NCBI GenBank assembly: GCA_963702075.1
Contig: OY969703.1
Location: 620,001-684,000, forward strand
Direction of reading: 5' to 3'
Length of the DNA: 64,000 bases
Source of the DNA: VAYN01 sp963702075
GTDB lineage: Bacteria > Actinomycetota > Thermoleophilia > Solirubrobacterales > 70-9
Position numbers and translations under genes: made by a program. Each line of letters opens with the position of its first letter. Positions within the stretch are counted from its first letter, which is position 1. The notes below the pieces were generated by a model that saw nothing but the letters and a program-made list of their open reading frames with translations, was not told the origin of the DNA and made no database searches. Shown here piece by piece: positions 43,304 to 52,174 of the stretch.

Positions 43304-44710
43304 CTACGCCCCGCGCCGGGGCCGTTTCGGCCGCCGCGCCGGCGGGCCGACGATTTTCTCCGGCCCCTCACGATCCTCGATCCCGACGTACTCCAGCTCC
43401 CGCTCCCCGGTGTAGATCTGCCGCGGCCGGGCGATTTTCTTCTCCGGGTCTTCCTGCATCTCCATCCACTGGGCGACCCAGCCGGCGGTGCGGGGGATGG
43501 CGAAGATGACCGTGAACATCTCGGTCGGGATCCCCATCGCCTCGTAGACGATCCCTGAGTAGAAGTCGACGTTCGGGTAGAGCTTGCGCTCGGTGAAGTA
43601 GTCGTCGTCGAGGGCCCGCTTCTCCAGCTCGCGGGCGATCTCGACCAGCGGGCTGTACTCGGTCGCCTCGAAGACGGGCTCGATGTACTGCTGGATGATC
43701 CGCGCCCGCGGGTCGTAGTTCTTGTAGACGCGGTGGCCGAAGCCCATCAGTTTCTCCTCGCGCTGCTTCACCCGCTCGAGGAAGTCGGGGATGTTCTCCG
43801 GCGACTCGATCCGCCGCAGCATCCGCAGCACCGCCTCGTTGGCGCCGCCGTGCAGCGGGCCGTAGAGGGCCGCCACCCCGGCCGCGACCGCCGAGTAGGG
43901 GTCGACGTCGGAGGACCCGACCCCGCGCACCGCGTTGGTCGAGCAGTTCTGTTCGTGGTCGGCGTGGAGGATGAAGAGGACGTCGAGGACTTTGGTCAGC
44001 GCCTCCTTGGGGATGTGCCGGTCCTCGGTCTTCTTGAACATCATCGAGAGGAAGTTCTGGGCGTAGGAGAGCTCGTTGTCGGGATAGACGTAGGGCAGCC
44101 CCATGCCGTGGCGGTAAGAGAAGGCGGCGAGGGTCGGCACCTTGGCGATCAGCCGCACGGCTGCCATGTAGCGCTCTTCCGGATCCTCGATCTTCTTCGC
44201 GTCCGGGTAGAAGGTCGAGAGCGCGCCGACCCCGGAGAGCAGCATCCCCATCGGGTGGGCGTCGTAGCGGAAGCCCTCGAAGAAGTGCTTGAGGTCCTCG
44301 TGGACGAAGGTGTGGTGGGTGATGTCGAAGGTCCAGCGCTCGAGCTGCGGCGCGGTCGGCAGCTCGCCGAAGACCAGCAGGTAGGCGACCTCGAGGAAGG
44401 TCGATTTCTCGCAGAGCTGCTCGATCGAGTAGCCGCGGTGTTCGAGGATGCCGGCGCCGCCGTCGATGTAGGTGACCGACGAGCGGCAGGAGGCGGTGTT
44501 GGTGAAGGCCGGGTCGTAGGCCAGCATCCCGAATTCGTCCTCGTCGACTTTGATCTGGCGCAGGTCCATCGACCGCACCGTGCCGTCAGAGATCGGCAGC
44601 TCGTAGGTCTTGCCGGTGCGGTTGTCGGTGACCGTCAGCGAGTCCTTGCCGCCGTTACCGGAGGCGTTGGCGTCGGCGTTCGGGTCCTGCGTTTGCTGCT
44701 CGGTGGCCAT
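43304..44710 (-). CDS. gltA: Citrate synthase
   Basis: A 468-residue TCA enzyme condensing acetyl-CoA and oxaloacetate. The catalytic residues are in LHGGANEAVL (His), MGFGHRVYKNYDPRA (His) and NVDFYSG (Asp). The N-terminal extension with TVTDNRTGKTYELPISDG and the DLRQIKVD segment are typical of the larger type II-like bacterial enzymes. The C-terminus has an unusual Lys/Arg/Pro-rich tail. Length fits the family. It is not in an operon with other TCA genes. Confidence 0.95.
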   Translation of the reverse strand: MATEQQTQDPNADANASGNGGKDSLTVTDNRTGKTYELPISDGTVRSMDLRQIKVDEDEFGMLAYDPAFTNTASCRSSVTYIDGGAGILEHRGYSIEQLCEKSTFLEVAYLLVFGELPTAPQLERWTFDITHHTFVHEDLKHFFEGFRYDAHPMGMLLSGVGALSTFYPDAKKIEDPEERYMAAVRLIAKVPTLAAFSYRHGMGLPYVYPDNELSYAQNFLSMMFKKTEDRHIPKEALTKVLDVLFILHADHEQNCSTNAVRGVGSSDVDPYSAVAAGVAALYGPLHGGANEAVLRMLRRIESPENIPDFLERVKQREEKLMGFGHRVYKNYDPRARIIQQYIEPVFEATEYSPLVEIARELEKRALDDDYFTERKLYPNVDFYSGIVYEAMGIPTEMFTVIFAIPRTAGWVAQWMEMQEDPEKKIARPRQIYTGERELEYVGIEDREGPEKIVGPPARRPKRPRRGA

Positions 44711-44750
44711 CGCCCCTCCTCGTTGACTGGGTCGGTCGGAGGAAGGAAGT

Positions 44751-45680
44751 TTACGGGGTGCGGACGCCCGGGCCCTCGAACTGGGTCATCCCGCGCAGGT
44801 GTTCGAAGCGCTCGTCGATCTCCTCGCGGGTCAGCCGCGAGACGCGCTCGGTCCCGAACTCCTCGACGTTGAAGGAGGCGAGCACGGTGCCGTAGCCCAT
44901 CGCCCGCCGCAGCTCGGCGTCGGTCAGCTCGCCCTCGACGCCGTCGAGGTAGCCGAAGAACCCGCCGGCGAAGCTGTCGCCGGCCCCGGTCGGGTCGCGC
45001 ACGTCCTCGAGCGGGAAGCCCGGGAGGGCGAAGAAGCCGTCCGCGGTGAAGAGCGCAGCGCCGTACTCGCCCTGCTTGGCGATCACCGCCCGCGGCCCCA
45101 TCGCCATCACCGAGCGGGCGGCGCGGGCGAGGTTGCCCTCGCCGGTCAGCTGGCGGATCTCGGCGTCGTTGACGACCAGGCAGTCGACCTCGGCGATCGC
45201 CGCCGTCAGCGAGTCCTTGGCGGTCTCGATCCAGAGGTTCATCGAGTCGAGGCCGCTGAGCCGCGCGGCGGTGCACTGGGCGCGGACCTGGCGCTGCAGG
45301 TCGGGCTGGATGTTGGCGAGGAAGAGGGTGTCGGCGTTCTGGGAGGCCTCCGAGAGCTTCGGCTCGAACTCGGCGAAGACGCCGAGTTTGGTGTCCTCGG
45401 TGTGGGCGACGTTGAGGTCGTACTCGTAGCGGCCGCGCCAGAAGAAGCTCTGGCCGCCCTCGACCCGCTCGATGTCGTCGCAGACGATCCCGCGCCCTTC
45501 CAGGACCTCGAACTGCTCGGCGCCGAAGTCGTCGCCGACCGGGCCGACCGGGCGCACCTCGGTGAAGAAGCTGGCCGCCAGCGAGAAGTGGACAGCGGCG
45601 CCGCCAAGCATGCGCTCGCGCTCCCCGAAAGGGGTCTTGACCGCGTCGAACGCGATTGATCCGACAACCGTGAGCGCCAT
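44751..45680 (-). CDS. PfkB-family sugar/nucleoside kinase
   Basis: A 309-residue ribokinase-like kinase. The family signature is DPTGAGDSFAGGFFG (catalytic Asp near the end of the ATP-binding region), with an N-terminal LTVVGSIAFDAVKTPFG and LGGAAVHFSLAA (substrate lid). The ATG at 45678-45680 is followed by the usual fold; an upstream reading adds eight residues. Substrates of this superfamily include adenosine, ribose and fructose 1-phosphate; no specificity residue is clear, so I name only the family. It lies next to a quinone oxidoreductase on the opposite strand. Confidence 0.88.
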   Translation of the reverse strand: MALTVVGSIAFDAVKTPFGERERMLGGAAVHFSLAASFFTEVRPVGPVGDDFGAEQFEVLEGRGIVCDDIERVEGGQSFFWRGRYEYDLNVAHTEDTKLGVFAEFEPKLSEASQNADTLFLANIQPDLQRQVRAQCTAARLSGLDSMNLWIETAKDSLTAAIAEVDCLVVNDAEIRQLTGEGNLARAARSVMAMGPRAVIAKQGEYGAALFTADGFFALPGFPLEDVRDPTGAGDSFAGGFFGYLDGVEGELTDAELRRAMGYGTVLASFNVEEFGTERVSRLTREEIDERFEHLRGMTQFEGPGVRTP

Positions 45681-45723
45681 CCCGCTGGCAGGGTAGACGA
45701 CCAACCTGCGAGACTGCGCGCCG

Positions 45724-46671
45724 ATGAAAGCGATCCAGATCGAGGAGTTCGGCGGGCCCGAGGTCCTTCAGTACGTGGACGTGGCGGATCCCTCGCCGAA
45801 GCTGAGCGAGATCGTCGTCAACATCAAACGGATCGGCGTCAACTTCGCCGATACCCACGCCTCCCGCAACGACTACCTCGCCGAGCAGACCCTGCCGTTG
45901 ATCCCGGGCGCCGAGATCAGCGGCCAGACCAACGACGGCCGCCGCGTCGCCGTCCTGCTCGGCAGCGGCGGCTATGCCGAGAAGGTGGCGGTGCCGCAGG
46001 GGCAGATGATCGAGATTCCGGCCGAAGTCGACTACGACCAGGCGGCGGGCGGCCTGCTGCAGGGCCTCACCGCGATGGCGCTGGTCCACCGCTGCGCCCG
46101 GATCGAGCCGGGGGAGACGATCGTCGTCGAGGCTGCCGCCGGCGGCACCGGCACGCTCGCCGTGCAGCTGGCCAAGCGCGCCGGCGCCCGGGTGATCGGT
46201 CTCGCCTCCAACGAGGAGAAGCGCGAGCTGGTCCAGAGCCTCGGCGCCGACGCCACCGTCGACTCCCGCGCCGAGAGCCTCGGCGAGGCGATCCGCGAGG
46301 CCAACGACGGCAAGCGCGTCGACGCCGTCCTGCACATGAGCGGCGGCAAGGCCTTCGACGAGGAGCTCGGTGTCCTCGCCCCGCTGGGGCGGATGGTCGT
46401 CTTCGGGATCGCCTCCCGCGAGCAGCGCGAGATCTCCACCGCCTCGCTGCTGCGCGGCTCCAAGGCGGTGATCGGGTTCTGGCTCGCCCATCTGCTCAGC
46501 CGCCCCGATCTGCTGGGCCCGATGATCCGAGACCTTTTCGCGGCGCTCGCCGCCGGTGAGCTGACGGTTACGATCGGAGAGGTCTATCCGCTCTCCGAGG
46601 CGGCGCGGGCGCACGAAGACCTGATCGCCCGCCGCACGACCGGCAAGCTTCTCCTCGATCCAAGTCAGTGA
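45724..46671 (+). CDS. Zn-independent alcohol dehydrogenase/quinone oxidoreductase
   Basis: A 315-residue medium-chain dehydrogenase of the NADPH:quinone oxidoreductase group: N-terminal MKAIQIEEFGGPEVLQYVDV, cofactor loop AAAGGTGTLAVQLAKRAGA, and terminal RRTTGKLLLDPSQ. The Zn-binding Cys of true alcohol dehydrogenases are not present. It likely reduces quinones or enones. It is a single gene; 10 bp separates it from the RNA helicase, so a two-gene operon is possible. Confidence 0.88.
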   Translation: MKAIQIEEFGGPEVLQYVDVADPSPKLSEIVVNIKRIGVNFADTHASRNDYLAEQTLPLIPGAEISGQTNDGRRVAVLLGSGGYAEKVAVPQGQMIEIPAEVDYDQAAGGLLQGLTAMALVHRCARIEPGETIVVEAAAGGTGTLAVQLAKRAGARVIGLASNEEKRELVQSLGADATVDSRAESLGEAIREANDGKRVDAVLHMSGGKAFDEELGVLAPLGRMVVFGIASREQREISTASLLRGSKAVIGFWLAHLLSRPDLLGPMIRDLFAALAAGELTVTIGEVYPLSEAARAHEDLIARRTTGKLLLDPSQ

Positions 46672-46681
46672 CGCACACCAA

Positions 46682-48160
46682 TTGACCGCCTTCAAAGACC
46701 TAGGCCTCTCGCCTGACATCCAGCAGGCGCTGGACGAGCTTGGCTTCGAGGAGCCGACGCCGATCCAGGAGCAGGCGATCCCGGAGCTGCTCGGCGGCCA
46801 CGACGTGATCGGCCAGGCCCAGACCGGCACCGGCAAGACGGCCGCCTTTGGGCTGCCGCTGCTGCAGTACCTCGACCCGGAGAACAACGAGGTGCAGGCG
46901 ATCGTGATGACGCCGACCCGCGAGCTCTGCATCCAGGTGACCCAGGCGCTGCGCACCTTCGCTGAGCACCTCGACATCGAGATCGTCGCCGTCTTCGGCG
47001 GCGCCCCGATCCGCTCGCAGCAGTCGCAGCTGCGCTCCGGCGCCCACGTCGTCGTCGCCACGGTCGGGCGGATGATGGACCTGATGTCGCGCCGCTCGCT
47101 GGTCCTCACCGCGGCCCGCTACGTCGTCCTCGACGAGGCCGACGAGATGCTCGACCTCGGCTTCATCGAGGATGTCGAGAAGATCCTGCGGATGTGCCCG
47201 AGCGGCCGCCAGACGGCGCTCTTCTCGGCGACGATGCCGCCGCCGATCCAGAAGCTCGCCCAGGGCTACATGTACGACCCGGTGACGATCAAAATCACCC
47301 CGAAACAGCTGACGGTCGACAAGATCTCCCAGGCCTTCGTCGAGGTCCCCGCGAAGGAGAAGGCGGCGCGCCTGGTCGAGCTGCTGAAGACCGAAGAACC
47401 CGAGCAGGCGATCATCTTCACCCGGACCAAAATCGGCGCCTCGAAGCTGGAGAAGACGCTGAAGGACAAAGGCCTGGACGTGAAGGCGCTGCACGGCGAC
47501 CTCAGCCAGGGGGTCCGCGACGGGGTGATGATCTCCTTCAAGGACCACCGGGTGCGGCTGCTGGTGGCCACCGACATCGCCGCCCGCGGCCTCGACGTCG
47601 AGCACGTCACCCACGTCATCAACTACGACGTGCCGAACTCCTCGGAGACCTACGTGCACCGGATCGGCCGCACCGGGCGGGTCGGCCGCACCGGCCGCGC
47701 GATCACCTTCGTCACCCCCGACCAGCGCGACGAGATCACCCGCATCGAGCGCGACGTGAAGACCTCGATCGGCGAGTGGGAGAGCCCGGAGGAGCGGCTC
47801 GAGCACGCGCCGCGGCCGCGGCCACGCCGGCGCGAGCGAGGGGAGCGCCGCGAGCGCGAGAGCGAGCCGACCCCCGCGGCCGCCAACGGCGACGCCGGCG
47901 ATTCGAGCGAGGAGTCGAAGGCGAAAACGGTCAAGCTCTTCGTCAACCGCGGCGAGCGCAGCGGCATCGCCGAGGAGGACCTGCGCTGGGCCCTGCGCGA
48001 GGGCGCGGTCCTGCCCGACGAGGCCGTCCACGACGTCCGTGTCCTGCATCGCTTCTCCTTCGTCGAGGTGGACCCCGACGAGGCCGAGCGCACCGTCGAG
48101 TTCCTCGACGGCACCAAGCTAAAAGGCAAGGAAATCCGGCTGGAGATCGCCAAAAGCTGA
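46682..48160 (+). CDS. deaD: DEAD-box RNA helicase with DbpA-type C-terminal domain
   Basis: A 492-residue RNA helicase. The motifs are AQTGTGKTAAFGLPLL, PTRELC, DEADEML, SAT and YVHRIGRTGRVGRTGR. After the core comes an Arg/Glu-rich linker and a C-terminal DbpA-like RNA-binding domain (KTVKLFVNRGERSGIAEEDL). It probably remodels ribosome-assembly or structured mRNA intermediates. The start is TTG at 46682 with no strong ribosome binding site, so a different start is possible. A perfect palindrome with a shared loop follows. Confidence 0.93.
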   Translation: MTAFKDLGLSPDIQQALDELGFEEPTPIQEQAIPELLGGHDVIGQAQTGTGKTAAFGLPLLQYLDPENNEVQAIVMTPTRELCIQVTQALRTFAEHLDIEIVAVFGGAPIRSQQSQLRSGAHVVVATVGRMMDLMSRRSLVLTAARYVVLDEADEMLDLGFIEDVEKILRMCPSGRQTALFSATMPPPIQKLAQGYMYDPVTIKITPKQLTVDKISQAFVEVPAKEKAARLVELLKTEEPEQAIIFTRTKIGASKLEKTLKDKGLDVKALHGDLSQGVRDGVMISFKDHRVRLLVATDIAARGLDVEHVTHVINYDVPNSSETYVHRIGRTGRVGRTGRAITFVTPDQRDEITRIERDVKTSIGEWESPEERLEHAPRPRPRRRERGERRERESEPTPAAANGDAGDSSEESKAKTVKLFVNRGERSGIAEEDLRWALREGAVLPDEAVHDVRVLHRFSFVEVDPDEAERTVEFLDGTKLKGKEIRLEIAKS

Positions 48161-48170
48161 GTTGTGGGTG

Positions 48171-48249
48171 GCGGGGGAGGGTGACCTCCTCCAGACACCA
48201 CTCGCTATGGCTCGTGGTTGAGTGTCTGGAGGAGGTCACCCTCCCCCGC
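48171..48249 (+). repeat. Palindromic hairpin P1, copy 2
   Basis: A perfect 28-bp stem (48171-48198 with 48222-48249; outer part begins GCGGGGGAGGGTGACC) around a 23-base loop CACTCGCTATGGCTCGTGGT then TGA. The loop and the inner CCAGACAC/GTGTCTGG match copy 1 (43.2 kb) on the opposite strand, but the outer stems differ. It follows the helicase stop and could be its terminator. Confidence 0.85.
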
Positions 48250-48276
48250 CCGCATCGAACCAAGGGTTAGGGGTAT

Positions 48277-50430
48277 GTGGGGGGAGTGAGGTTCTTCCCG
48301 GCACTTCTGATCGCGTTGGTGCTTGCGCTGCCGGCTGTGGCTGCCGCCGACACCACTCCGAGCTGCGCCGAAGGGCCGACCAGGGTTGGCGACACCACCT
48401 ACGGCACGCCCTGCTCTGACGTGATCGTCGTCCCGCCGGGCGTCGAAGACGTCAAGGCCGGGGGCGGGGACGACACGATCGTCGCGGCGCCGATCACGGC
48501 CTCAACGCCTTGTCCCGACGGTTGCCACCTCGGCGTCGGCAGTCAGACCTTCGAAGGCGGCGAAGGAGACGACGTCGTCTTCGGCGAGCGCGGCAACGAC
48601 ACCCTCCGCGGCGGCCCGGGCAACGACCAGCTCTTCGGCGGGATCGGCGACGACCTGCTGCAGGGGGGTTCCGGCAACGACCGGCTGGTCGGCGGCTTCG
48701 GCGCCGACTCGATCAACGGCGAAGAAGGCGACGACTACGTCCGCGGCGACACGACGATCGACCGCATTTTCGACACCGGTGGAGGTGCTGACACGCTCAG
48801 CTACTCGACCGGAGTCGCCCCCGGGTTCGGCGGCACGGTGCCGGTGACCGGTTTCCCGCCGGCGGGGGGTGAGCGCGGCTTGCGCCTGCACCTGGCCGAA
48901 GGCGGGGAAAACGCCGAGAACGGCGTGGCGCCGATCGGCGGCGGCGTCGACGAAGTCGAAGTCGGCGCCTTCGAGACCATCGTCGGGTCTCCCTTCGCCG
49001 ACTACATCGTCGGCTCGGGCGCGGCGGAGACGATCTTCGGCGGCGGAGGCGCTGACGCGCTGGTCGGTGGCGGTGGGGGAGACACCCTGGTCGGCGGTGC
49101 CGACGGCGATTACGTCGAAGGCGGAGAAGCGGTCTCCCGCGACACGGGCAAAGTCAGCGTCGGCTTCATGACTCCAGCTGGCGCCACGCCCTACGCCCAG
49201 CTCTACCTGGTCGGCAGCACCGGAGGCGACAAAGTCACCGCCACCTACTCACCGACCGCCGTCGCCTTTGGGCTCGCGGCCGGCAGCTTCGACGCCAGCG
49301 CCAGTGATGCCGGCGGCTGCGAAATCAAATCCGCGACCGAAGCGGTCTGCCCGCTGACCGCGCCGCTCGACTCGGTGCTGCTCGCCGGGATGGACGGCAA
49401 CGACACGATCGCCGCGAGCAACTTTCCAGCGACGGTCTCGGTCGTCGCGATCGGCGGCGAAGGCAGCGACTCGATCGCCGGCGGCGAGGAAAGCGAAGAC
49501 ATCCTCGTCGACGGGCCCGGTGAAGGAGCGGACGTCCTCAACGCGTTCGGTGGCGACGACGCGCTCACCCACAACGGTGGCGCTGACGAACTCCTGGGCG
49601 GCAACGGCAACGACCTCTTCCTCTCGAACTCGGTCTGCGATGGCGAGCGCATCGTCGGCGGCGCCGGCCGCGACAACGCCTCCTGGGCCCGCTTCGGCGA
49701 AGGCGTCGAGGCAAACCTGGCGAGCGGCGCCGCGGGGCGCCCCGGTGGCGGTGAAGTGCCGAGCTGCGGCGGCGAACCGCTCGGTTCGGTCGCCGAAGTC
49801 GAGGATCTCGAGGGTTCGAACTCGGCCGATGTCTTCTACGGCGACGCCGGCCCCAACCAGCTCCTCGGTCACCAGGGCCCCGACGTCTACTTCGCCGGCG
49901 CCGGCGAAGACTCGATCCTCGCCAACTCCGGCGACGCCGACCTGACGATCAACTGCGGCCCCGACAACGACTCGGCGCTGATCGACTTCGCGCAGTACGG
50001 CGATCCGGTGCCGGTCGAATGCGAGTCGGTTGCCGAAGCCGAACCGAACAACTTCCGGACGCAAACGGAACTTCCGCCGCCGCCCCTCGCAGGAACGCCC
50101 GCGGCCGAAGGAAAGCCGCCGGTGAAGAAGCCGCCGGTCGTCAAGCCTCCAGCCGACAAGCGGCCGCCGCAGACCCGGCTCGGCTCACATCCGCGCGCCA
50201 ACCTCTTCATGCAGTCGAAATCGCGCCGCGTCGCCTTCCGCTTCGCCTCCAGCGAGCCCGACTCGAGCTTCCGCTGCAAGCTCGACGCCAAGCCGTACCG
50301 CCCCTGCGCCTCGCCACGCGGCTACCGCGTCAAAGCAGGCCGCCACGTCTTCCGCGTCTTCGCGATCGACCGCGCCGGCAACCGCGACCGCACCCCCGTC
50401 GTCTTCAGGTTCTCCGTCCGCCGCCGTTAG
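48277..50430 (+). CDS. Secreted RTX-like (haemolysin-type Ca-binding) repeat protein
   Basis: A 717-residue exported protein: signal peptide (FFPALLIALVLALPAVAA), then many glycine/aspartate nonapeptide repeats of the form GGxGxDxx (GGPGNDQLFGG, GGIGDDLLQGG, GGFGADSINGE), which bind Ca2+ and fold as a beta roll. The C-terminal domain (TRLGSHPRANLFM then SSFRCKLDAKPYRPCAS and RVFAIDRAGNRDRTPVV) is one I recognise from Thermoleophilia surface proteins. No lipase, protease or toxin domain. The GTG at 48277 is the chosen start, with another at 48286. Likely a surface or extracellular structure. Confidence 0.85.
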   Translation: MGGVRFFPALLIALVLALPAVAAADTTPSCAEGPTRVGDTTYGTPCSDVIVVPPGVEDVKAGGGDDTIVAAPITASTPCPDGCHLGVGSQTFEGGEGDDVVFGERGNDTLRGGPGNDQLFGGIGDDLLQGGSGNDRLVGGFGADSINGEEGDDYVRGDTTIDRIFDTGGGADTLSYSTGVAPGFGGTVPVTGFPPAGGERGLRLHLAEGGENAENGVAPIGGGVDEVEVGAFETIVGSPFADYIVGSGAAETIFGGGGADALVGGGGGDTLVGGADGDYVEGGEAVSRDTGKVSVGFMTPAGATPYAQLYLVGSTGGDKVTATYSPTAVAFGLAAGSFDASASDAGGCEIKSATEAVCPLTAPLDSVLLAGMDGNDTIAASNFPATVSVVAIGGEGSDSIAGGEESEDILVDGPGEGADVLNAFGGDDALTHNGGADELLGGNGNDLFLSNSVCDGERIVGGAGRDNASWARFGEGVEANLASGAAGRPGGGEVPSCGGEPLGSVAEVEDLEGSNSADVFYGDAGPNQLLGHQGPDVYFAGAGEDSILANSGDADLTINCGPDNDSALIDFAQYGDPVPVECESVAEAEPNNFRTQTELPPPPLAGTPAAEGKPPVKKPPVVKPPADKRPPQTRLGSHPRANLFMQSKSRRVAFRFASSEPDSSFRCKLDAKPYRPCASPRGYRVKAGRHVFRVFAIDRAGNRDRTPVVFRFSVRRR

Positions 50431-50435
50431 CGCTT

Positions 50436-50471
50436 CCGATTCTCGACACAGCGGGCTGTGTAGAAAATCGG
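50436..50471. terminator. Bidirectional terminator
   Basis: CCGATTCTCGACACAGC pairs almost perfectly with the complementary half of a 36-base sequence between two convergent genes, around a GGG loop. It sits directly after the RTX protein stop and before the response regulator's stop. Confidence 0.65.
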
Positions 50472-50831
50472 CTACGCCGTCAGCTCGGCGATCGTCTCCA
50501 GCAGGCGGTCGAAGTCGATCGGCTTGGTGATGTAGCCGTCGATCGCAAGGTCGGTGGGAGCGTCGGCGTCGCCCGGGTTCTGGTGGGCGCTGACGATCAG
50601 GGCTGGGACTTCGTGGCCGCCCTCGCGCAGCTCACGCAGGGCGTCGATGCCGGACTTGCGAGGCATCATCGCGTCGAGCAGGAGCAGGTCCGGGATGCCG
50701 CTGCCGGCGACCGCGTCGAGCACCTCCTGACCGTCGGCGGCGGCGAGGACCTCGTAGCCGGCCATCTCCAGCCGCGTTCGCATCAGCAGCAGGATCGTCT
50801 CGGAGTCATCGGCCACGAGGATCGTCGCCAT
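50472..50831 (-). CDS. Single-domain response regulator (CheY-like)
   Basis: A 119-residue receiver domain alone, with acidic pocket VADDSE, phospho-acceptor Asp in LLLLDAMMP and Lys in ITKPID. No output domain, so it signals by protein contact. Its ATG overlaps the histidine kinase's TGA (TGATG), so the two are a cognate pair. Target unknown. Confidence 0.9.
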   Translation of the reverse strand: MATILVADDSETILLLMRTRLEMAGYEVLAAADGQEVLDAVAGSGIPDLLLLDAMMPRKSGIDALRELREGGHEVPALIVSAHQNPGDADAPTDLAIDGYITKPIDFDRLLETIAELTA

Positions 50832-52174
50832 CAGCTCGCCTCCGCCCGCGCCCGGTCATGGCCGCCATCGACCGCGGCGCCGGTCGCGATCGGTAGCCGT
50901 ACGTGGAAGGTCGAGCCTTCGCCGACCGTCGACTCGGCCCTGATGCTGCCGCCGTGCAGCTCGACCAGCGATTTCGAGATCGCCAGGCCGAGGCCGGTAC
51001 CGCCTACGCGCTGCGTCAACCCGGCGTCACCGCGGGTGAAGCGCTCGAAGATCCGCTCGAGCTGGTCTGCAGGGATGCCTGGTCCGTCGTCGCTCACGCT
51101 GATCTCCACCTCGGCACCGACGGTACGCGCCGCGACCCCGATGGACGCACCTTCGGGCGTGTACTCATGAGCATTCGTAAGAAGATTCACCAAAATTTGC
51201 CGGAACCGGGCTGCCTCGACGTTGATCGGGGGCAGGCCAGGCTCGATCTGTTCGGTCAGGCTTTGACTGGCGGCCTCGGTCTGGGCGCGCATCGTACGCG
51301 CCACGTCTTCGACGAGCGGCGCGACCTCGGTCGGCTGTGGACGGATCGACAGGCGGCCCGCGTCCGAGCGGGCGAGGTCGAGCAGGTCGTTGAGGAGACG
51401 GACCAGGTGGCGGCAGTTGTCGAGGATGATTTCCACCGTCTCCAGCTGTCGCGGGGTGAGCGAGTCCTTGTCGAGCATCAGCAGCTCGGCGAAGCCCTGG
51501 ACGGAGGTCAGCGGGCTGCGCAGCTCGTGCGAGGCGGTGAGCACGAACTCGTCTTTGAGCCGATCGAGTTCGTCGCGGCGACCCTCCTCGATCTCCAGCT
51601 CCTGCGCCATCTCGTTGAAGGCGGCGCCGAGGGCGGCCGTCTCCGAGAGGCCGCCGACCTCGACCCGGGTGCTGCGGTCCCCCGCCGCCAGCCGCCCGGC
51701 GGCGTTGACGAGCTCCTCGAGCGGCCGGCGCATCGAGGAGATCAGGCCGCTGAAGAGGAGCAGGGCGCCGGTGAGTCCGGCGATCAGGCCCGCGGCGACC
51801 AGCAGGGCCGTGTCGCGGGTGTCGCCGGAGATGTCGTCCTGCAGCTGTTCGCGGTGCTGGATCTGCTGGTTGACGGCCGCTCTGGACGCCGCGCCGCCGG
51901 TGCCGCGGGCGAGCCGTTCGCGGGCGACCATCTCCACCTTGTAGGAGCGGGCGATCGAGTTCTCGAAGTCCTGCCGCTGCTGGATGAAGCGGGCGACGCC
52001 GATCACCGCCATCGCCGTGAGCACGGCAAAGCCGATCGCGAACCCAATGCGCAGCCGATTGGCGAGCGACGGGCTCAGGCGTCGTTGGGATCGTGAATAT
52101 GCTTGCGCCCCTATGACCGACGAGGCTACCGACGCAAACGGAACCGTCGAGGCTCCGGACGGGATCGACCGCAA
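50831..52174 (-). CDS. Sensor histidine kinase
   Basis: A membrane kinase of up to 447 residues. Two transmembrane helices (LRIGFAIGFAVLTAMAVIG and LLVAAGLIAGLTGALLLF) flank a short extracytoplasmic loop; a HAMP domain, HisKA (ASHELRSPLTSV) and HATPase_c (NLLTNAHEYTPEG, DDGPGIP, GTGLGLAISKSL) follow. It autophosphorylates on His and passes phosphate to the adjacent receiver protein. The start is uncertain: the only standard start well upstream of the first helix is TTG at 52174, which overlaps the divergent kinase gene by 62 bp. The signal sensed is not known. Confidence 0.88.
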   Translation of the reverse strand: MRSIPSGASTVPFASVASSVIGAQAYSRSQRRLSPSLANRLRIGFAIGFAVLTAMAVIGVARFIQQRQDFENSIARSYKVEMVARERLARGTGGAASRAAVNQQIQHREQLQDDISGDTRDTALLVAAGLIAGLTGALLLFSGLISSMRRPLEELVNAAGRLAAGDRSTRVEVGGLSETAALGAAFNEMAQELEIEEGRRDELDRLKDEFVLTASHELRSPLTSVQGFAELLMLDKDSLTPRQLETVEIILDNCRHLVRLLNDLLDLARSDAGRLSIRPQPTEVAPLVEDVARTMRAQTEAASQSLTEQIEPGLPPINVEAARFRQILVNLLTNAHEYTPEGASIGVAARTVGAEVEISVSDDGPGIPADQLERIFERFTRGDAGLTQRVGGTGLGLAISKSLVELHGGSIRAESTVGEGSTFHVRLPIATGAAVDGGHDRARAEAS

